Assembly: GCA_024196135.1 (NCBI GenBank)
Contig: JAMQCK010000015.1
Coordinates: 124,001-188,000 of the forward strand
Direction of reading: 5' to 3'
DNA: 64,000 nt
Origin: Pleurotus ostreatus/Saccharomyces cerevisiae fusant
Lineage: Eukaryota; Opisthokonta
Position numbers and translations under genes: made by a program. Positions 63,192 to 64,000 of this stretch are shown in pieces. The notes beneath the pieces are model-generated. The model was not told where the DNA came from, made no database searches, and saw nothing but the letters and a program-made list of their open reading frames with translations. Each line of letters starts with the position of its first letter. The first letter of the stretch is position 1.

Positions 63192-64000
63192 TTACAAGTG
63201 AACAGCTCCAGGACCCGAGACCTCAACGATACCCATCCTGCCCTCCTGCGCGAAGCGAAGGCGCAGCTGCGCCAGTTGCCGCTCGCGCGACACAAAGCCA
63301 CGCTGCGCAACAGGCGGGGGCACGGGAACATCCACATCTATCTTCGGAGAAGAAGTCGTCGAGGGCGCAGCCTTGGGAGACTGCCGCGGGGAGGACGTCC
63401 AGGACATGAGGTTCGTGAGGGTTTGGAAGGAGATGCGCGGCGGCGACGTGATCTGCGCGGGCAGGATCGACCGCGCCGGCGGCGTGCTGGGCATGCGCGG
63501 GGTGCCGGCGAAGAGCGCCTCGCCCGTGAGGTCGACGCTCTGCATTAGCACTGACGCAGCCGGGGCAGCCGCGTGGGGGTACCGCGTCCGCGAGGAAGAG
63601 GATCTGAAAACCGCGTTGGCTTCGACGTCGCACGCGCTGCGCTCGTCTGAGCACAGGGGGTATCAGTACAGTACGCACGTGGAGCAGGCAGCTTGCGCGA
63701 ACCGTTTGTGCCAGCGACCTTGTTGCTGGGTGCGAGCGGCTTCCGTGCCGGTTGGCGCATGAACGTGGGCGTTGACTTCGACGGTTGCGGGATGAACGAC
63801 GCGGTTGGGCCTGCGCGCTTCGGCGGTGGGGGGACGCTTGAGTTGTCTGGGCTAGGTGTCGAAAAGCGCGGCGAGTCCGCGAGCGACTTCGCGCTGACGC
63901 GGGGGATACCCGACGGCGACGCTTGACGTACCGGCGGGCGGCCAAAGTTGAACGTCGTCGGCACCTCTTCATCCTCATCATCGGACGGCTCCATCAACGG
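63192..64000 (-). CDS. Ser/Pro-rich protein of unknown function, 5' part beyond window
   Basis: The 3' part of a gene entering from the right edge. The visible chain includes MEPSDDEDEEVPTTFNFGRP, then SPRFSTPSPDNSSVPPPPKR and TPTFMRQPARKPLAPSNKVA. An intron near 63620-63690 probably joins this to RSSSSRTRYPHAAAPAASVL and MQSVDLTGEALFAGTPRMPS. The last exon has PPRISFQTLTNLMSWTSSPR and RGFVSRERQLAQLRLRFAQE, ending VEVSGPGAVHL. The composition is that of a disordered nuclear protein with several SP/TP phosphorylation sites. No domain recognised. Whether MEPSDDED is the true start is unknown because the frame may continue upstream. Confidence 0.55.

Noticed and set aside
1..64000. tRNA, rRNA, CRISPR array or transposable element
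   Set aside because: I looked for tRNA B-box patterns, regular spacer arrays and reverse transcriptase, integrase or transposase motifs and saw none. A tool search could still find degenerate copies.

Overview
The window is nuclear DNA from a filamentous basidiomycete, most likely an Agaricomycete and plausibly a polypore. The evidence is a GC-rich sequence, genes on both strands every 1.5 to 2 kb, many short introns of about 45 to 65 bases with GTRNGT...YAG borders, and gene families typical of these fungi: an APSES cell-cycle factor, an Atf1-type bZIP, small secreted double-psi barrel proteins and DUF3445 oxidases. I see no transposon, tRNA, rRNA or CRISPR array. All gene models were spliced by eye, so exon borders carry some uncertainty.

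Layout, left to right. 1 to 7.6 kb is metabolic: the 3'-truncated end of an equilibrative nucleoside transporter gene, a cytochrome b5/acyl-CoA dehydrogenase fusion, a dienelactone-hydrolase-like protein and a berberine-bridge-type FAD oxidoreductase. 8.3 to 15.9 kb holds a His-rich protein gene and its distant paralog, flanking a divergent pair (COMPASS subunit Shg1-like and Mbp1/Res-type APSES factor) and mitochondrial ribosomal protein uL24m. 16 to 27.6 kb carries a Mak32-like PfkB protein, ATP synthase subunit d, Mcm10, a secreted barrel protein, hexokinase and an Ett1-like protein. 27.6 to 29.4 kb is gene-poor. 29.4 to 39.9 kb contains a coiled-coil gene of unknown function, an SOD-fold mitoribosomal protein, Ost2/DAD1, a five-exon DUF1748 microprotein, the glycerophosphocholine acyltransferase Gpc1, tRNA adenosine deaminase Tad1 and an unknown gene. 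40 to 50.6 kb has an intronless unknown gene, a membrane-anchored DUF3445 oxidase, a secreted Ser/Thr-rich protein, a Pro-rich coiled-coil protein and the deubiquitinase Ubp14/USP5. 51 to 64 kb carries an Atf1-type bZIP factor, two unknown genes, an aldo-keto reductase, two tandem NDUFA4-like genes and the 3' part of a Ser/Pro-rich gene running off the right edge.

The genes do not form one operon-like system, but several themes recur. Cell-cycle control links Mbp1 and Mcm10, and both promoters carry ACGCGT, the MBF site. Stress control may link the Atf1-type factor with the His-rich paralogs, both of which carry a TGACGTCG site just upstream of a TATA box. Six loci make small or structural mitochondrial proteins. 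The least-described material is the His-rich MPLFG family, the tandem NDUFA4 pair, the very small exons (11 and 21 bases, possibly 4), the secreted Ser/Thr-rich protein and several conserved-looking genes with no family I recognise.
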